From positions 1 to 6,549 of the forward strand of contig JAUVOZ010000116.1 of the NCBI GenBank assembly GCA_030598885.1: a stretch of DNA of 6,549 nucleotides. Direction: 5' to 3'. The notes under the pieces are model-generated. The model worked only from the letters and a program-made list of their open reading frames with translations, ran no database searches and had not been told where the DNA came from. Within the stretch, counting starts at the first letter, position 1. Each line of letters starts with the position of its first letter. This DNA is from Anaerolineae bacterium (GTDB lineage Bacteria > Chloroflexota > Anaerolineae > Anaerolineales > E44-bin32). A program made the position numbers and the translations under genes. Shown here piece by piece: positions 6,039-6,549 of the stretch.

Positions 6039-6199
6039 GTAGCAGTTAAAAACGGGGGAGATGGTAGCTAAAGGACGTGAATCGATAAAGCACATTGCGA
6101 GTGGCAATATAAGCATCTTATCGGCTCTTTCCTTTATATTCCATGTTCGGCATCTTGATCGGAGGCGGTCCTGTGAGATCGGTCGAGAGTGGGAAGACG

Positions 6200-6228
6200 T
6201 TGTTTAATTACTGACCAAGGCCTATAGG
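6200..6228 (+). promoter_or_regulatory. Possible sigma-70-type promoter for the reductase-B-like gene
   Basis: TTGTTT at 6200-6205 and TATAGG at 6223-6228 are spaced by 17 bp, and the start codon follows 23 bp after the -10. The hexamers match consensus at 3 of 6 and 4 of 6 positions, so this is only a plausible candidate. The -10 lies within the 8-bp palindrome CCTATAGG (6221-6228). Its position just before the SD and ATG is what favours it. The rest of the 6039-6199 spacer shows nothing convincing. Confidence 0.3.
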
Positions 6229-6251
6229 AAAACTTATCATAGGAGTACCCG

Positions 6252-6549
6252 ATGTCCGTCGATAGTTTCAAATATTTGCCACGTCTGATATCGGATTATT
6301 ATCTGATGACGGAGCATCAACCCGTACTACCTATCCCCTGGACGCAGCGACCCAGCTCGTTGTCTGAATGTAAGTTTGGACTGATAACGTCAGGTGGTCT
6401 GTATCACAAGGGTGTTGATCCGCCATTTGGCATTGTCCGGGAGAAGCAGGAACCTACGTGGGGCGATCCAACCTATCGAGCGCTGTCTGCTGATATCCAG
6501 CAGGAAGATGTTGGTGTTAGCCATCTACACATCAATACCCGGGATGTAC
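6252..6549 (+). CDS. Glycine/sarcosine/betaine/D-proline reductase selenoprotein B family protein, N-terminal part
   Basis: The window ends inside this gene after 99 codons. The visible part matches the start of the GrdB/PrdB-type family (reductase component B): CKFGLITSGGLYHKGVDPPF (40-59), a GDPTYR motif (71-76), and VSHLHINTRDV (89-99), which continues into a loop that family members use to begin their core domain. In amino-acid-fermenting Firmicutes these proteins are substrate-specific subunits of selenium-dependent reductases. Many distant homologues in other phyla lack selenocysteine and have unknown roles. The catalytic U/C motif lies beyond the window, so it cannot be told whether this one is a selenoprotein. 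The start ATG has a good SD (AGGAG, 6241-6245) at 6 nt spacing. The family call is fairly confident; the substrate is unknown. A full-length member would be expected to run well past the window edge. Confidence 0.8.
   Translation, partial: MSVDSFKYLPRLISDYYLMTEHQPVLPIPWTQRPSSLSECKFGLITSGGLYHKGVDPPFGIVREKQEPTWGDPTYRALSADIQQEDVGVSHLHINTRDV

Noticed and set aside
6061..6207. A 48-codon open frame beginning with ATG at 6061
   Set aside because: The purine-rich GGGGAG directly abuts the ATG with no spacing, the composition shows no domain or membrane pattern, and it fills an otherwise promoter-like spacer.

Overview
The window looks like accessory or scattered-housekeeping chromosome from an uncultured bacterium of moderate GC. 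All seven supported genes lie on the plus strand, and most have good Shine-Dalgarno (SD) sites. The family mix is a DinB-like protein, a YcaQ-type glycosylase, a thioredoxin-fold PRX_like1 protein and a glycine/betaine/D-proline reductase B-like protein. This mix, and the style of the intergenic DNA, fits Chloroflexota (Anaerolineae-like) best. That placement is an inference from general familiarity: there is no rRNA or phylogenetic marker here.

Layout. Positions 1-115 are homopolymer-rich sequence (15 G followed by 10 C) that looks like a degraded contig end or sequencing artefact. From about 116 the DNA looks normal. A DinB-fold metal-binding protein (220-681) is followed after 26 bp by a YcaQ/AlkX-like winged-helix DNA glycosylase (708-1967). 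Next come a class I SAM methyltransferase resembling aminosugar N,N-dimethyltransferases of the DesVI/TylM1 type (2018-2722), and an unrecognised probable TIM-barrel protein with one C-terminal membrane anchor (2780-3805). A glycerophosphodiester phosphodiesterase (3911-4663) and a thioredoxin-fold protein with a CxxC site (4797-5381) follow.

A gene-poor stretch of about 480 bp comes next. It holds a perfect 14-bp inverted repeat with a 3-nt loop (5465-5495) and a coding-like but broken reading frame (5552-5716). After it lie a 58-residue two-helix membrane protein (5862-6038) and the first 99 codons of a protein of the glycine/sarcosine/betaine/D-proline reductase selenoprotein B family (6252 to the window end).

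The genes do not form one obvious pathway. The first two are close enough to be co-transcribed, and the others are separated by 50 to 130 bp or more. DNA repair (the glycosylase) and redox or thiol chemistry (thioredoxin fold, reductase-B-like) are the recognisable themes. I see no CRISPR array, tRNA, rRNA, transposase or phage gene. The best candidates for something undescribed are the membrane-anchored barrel protein next to the phosphodiesterase and the nested-symmetry hairpin repeat.
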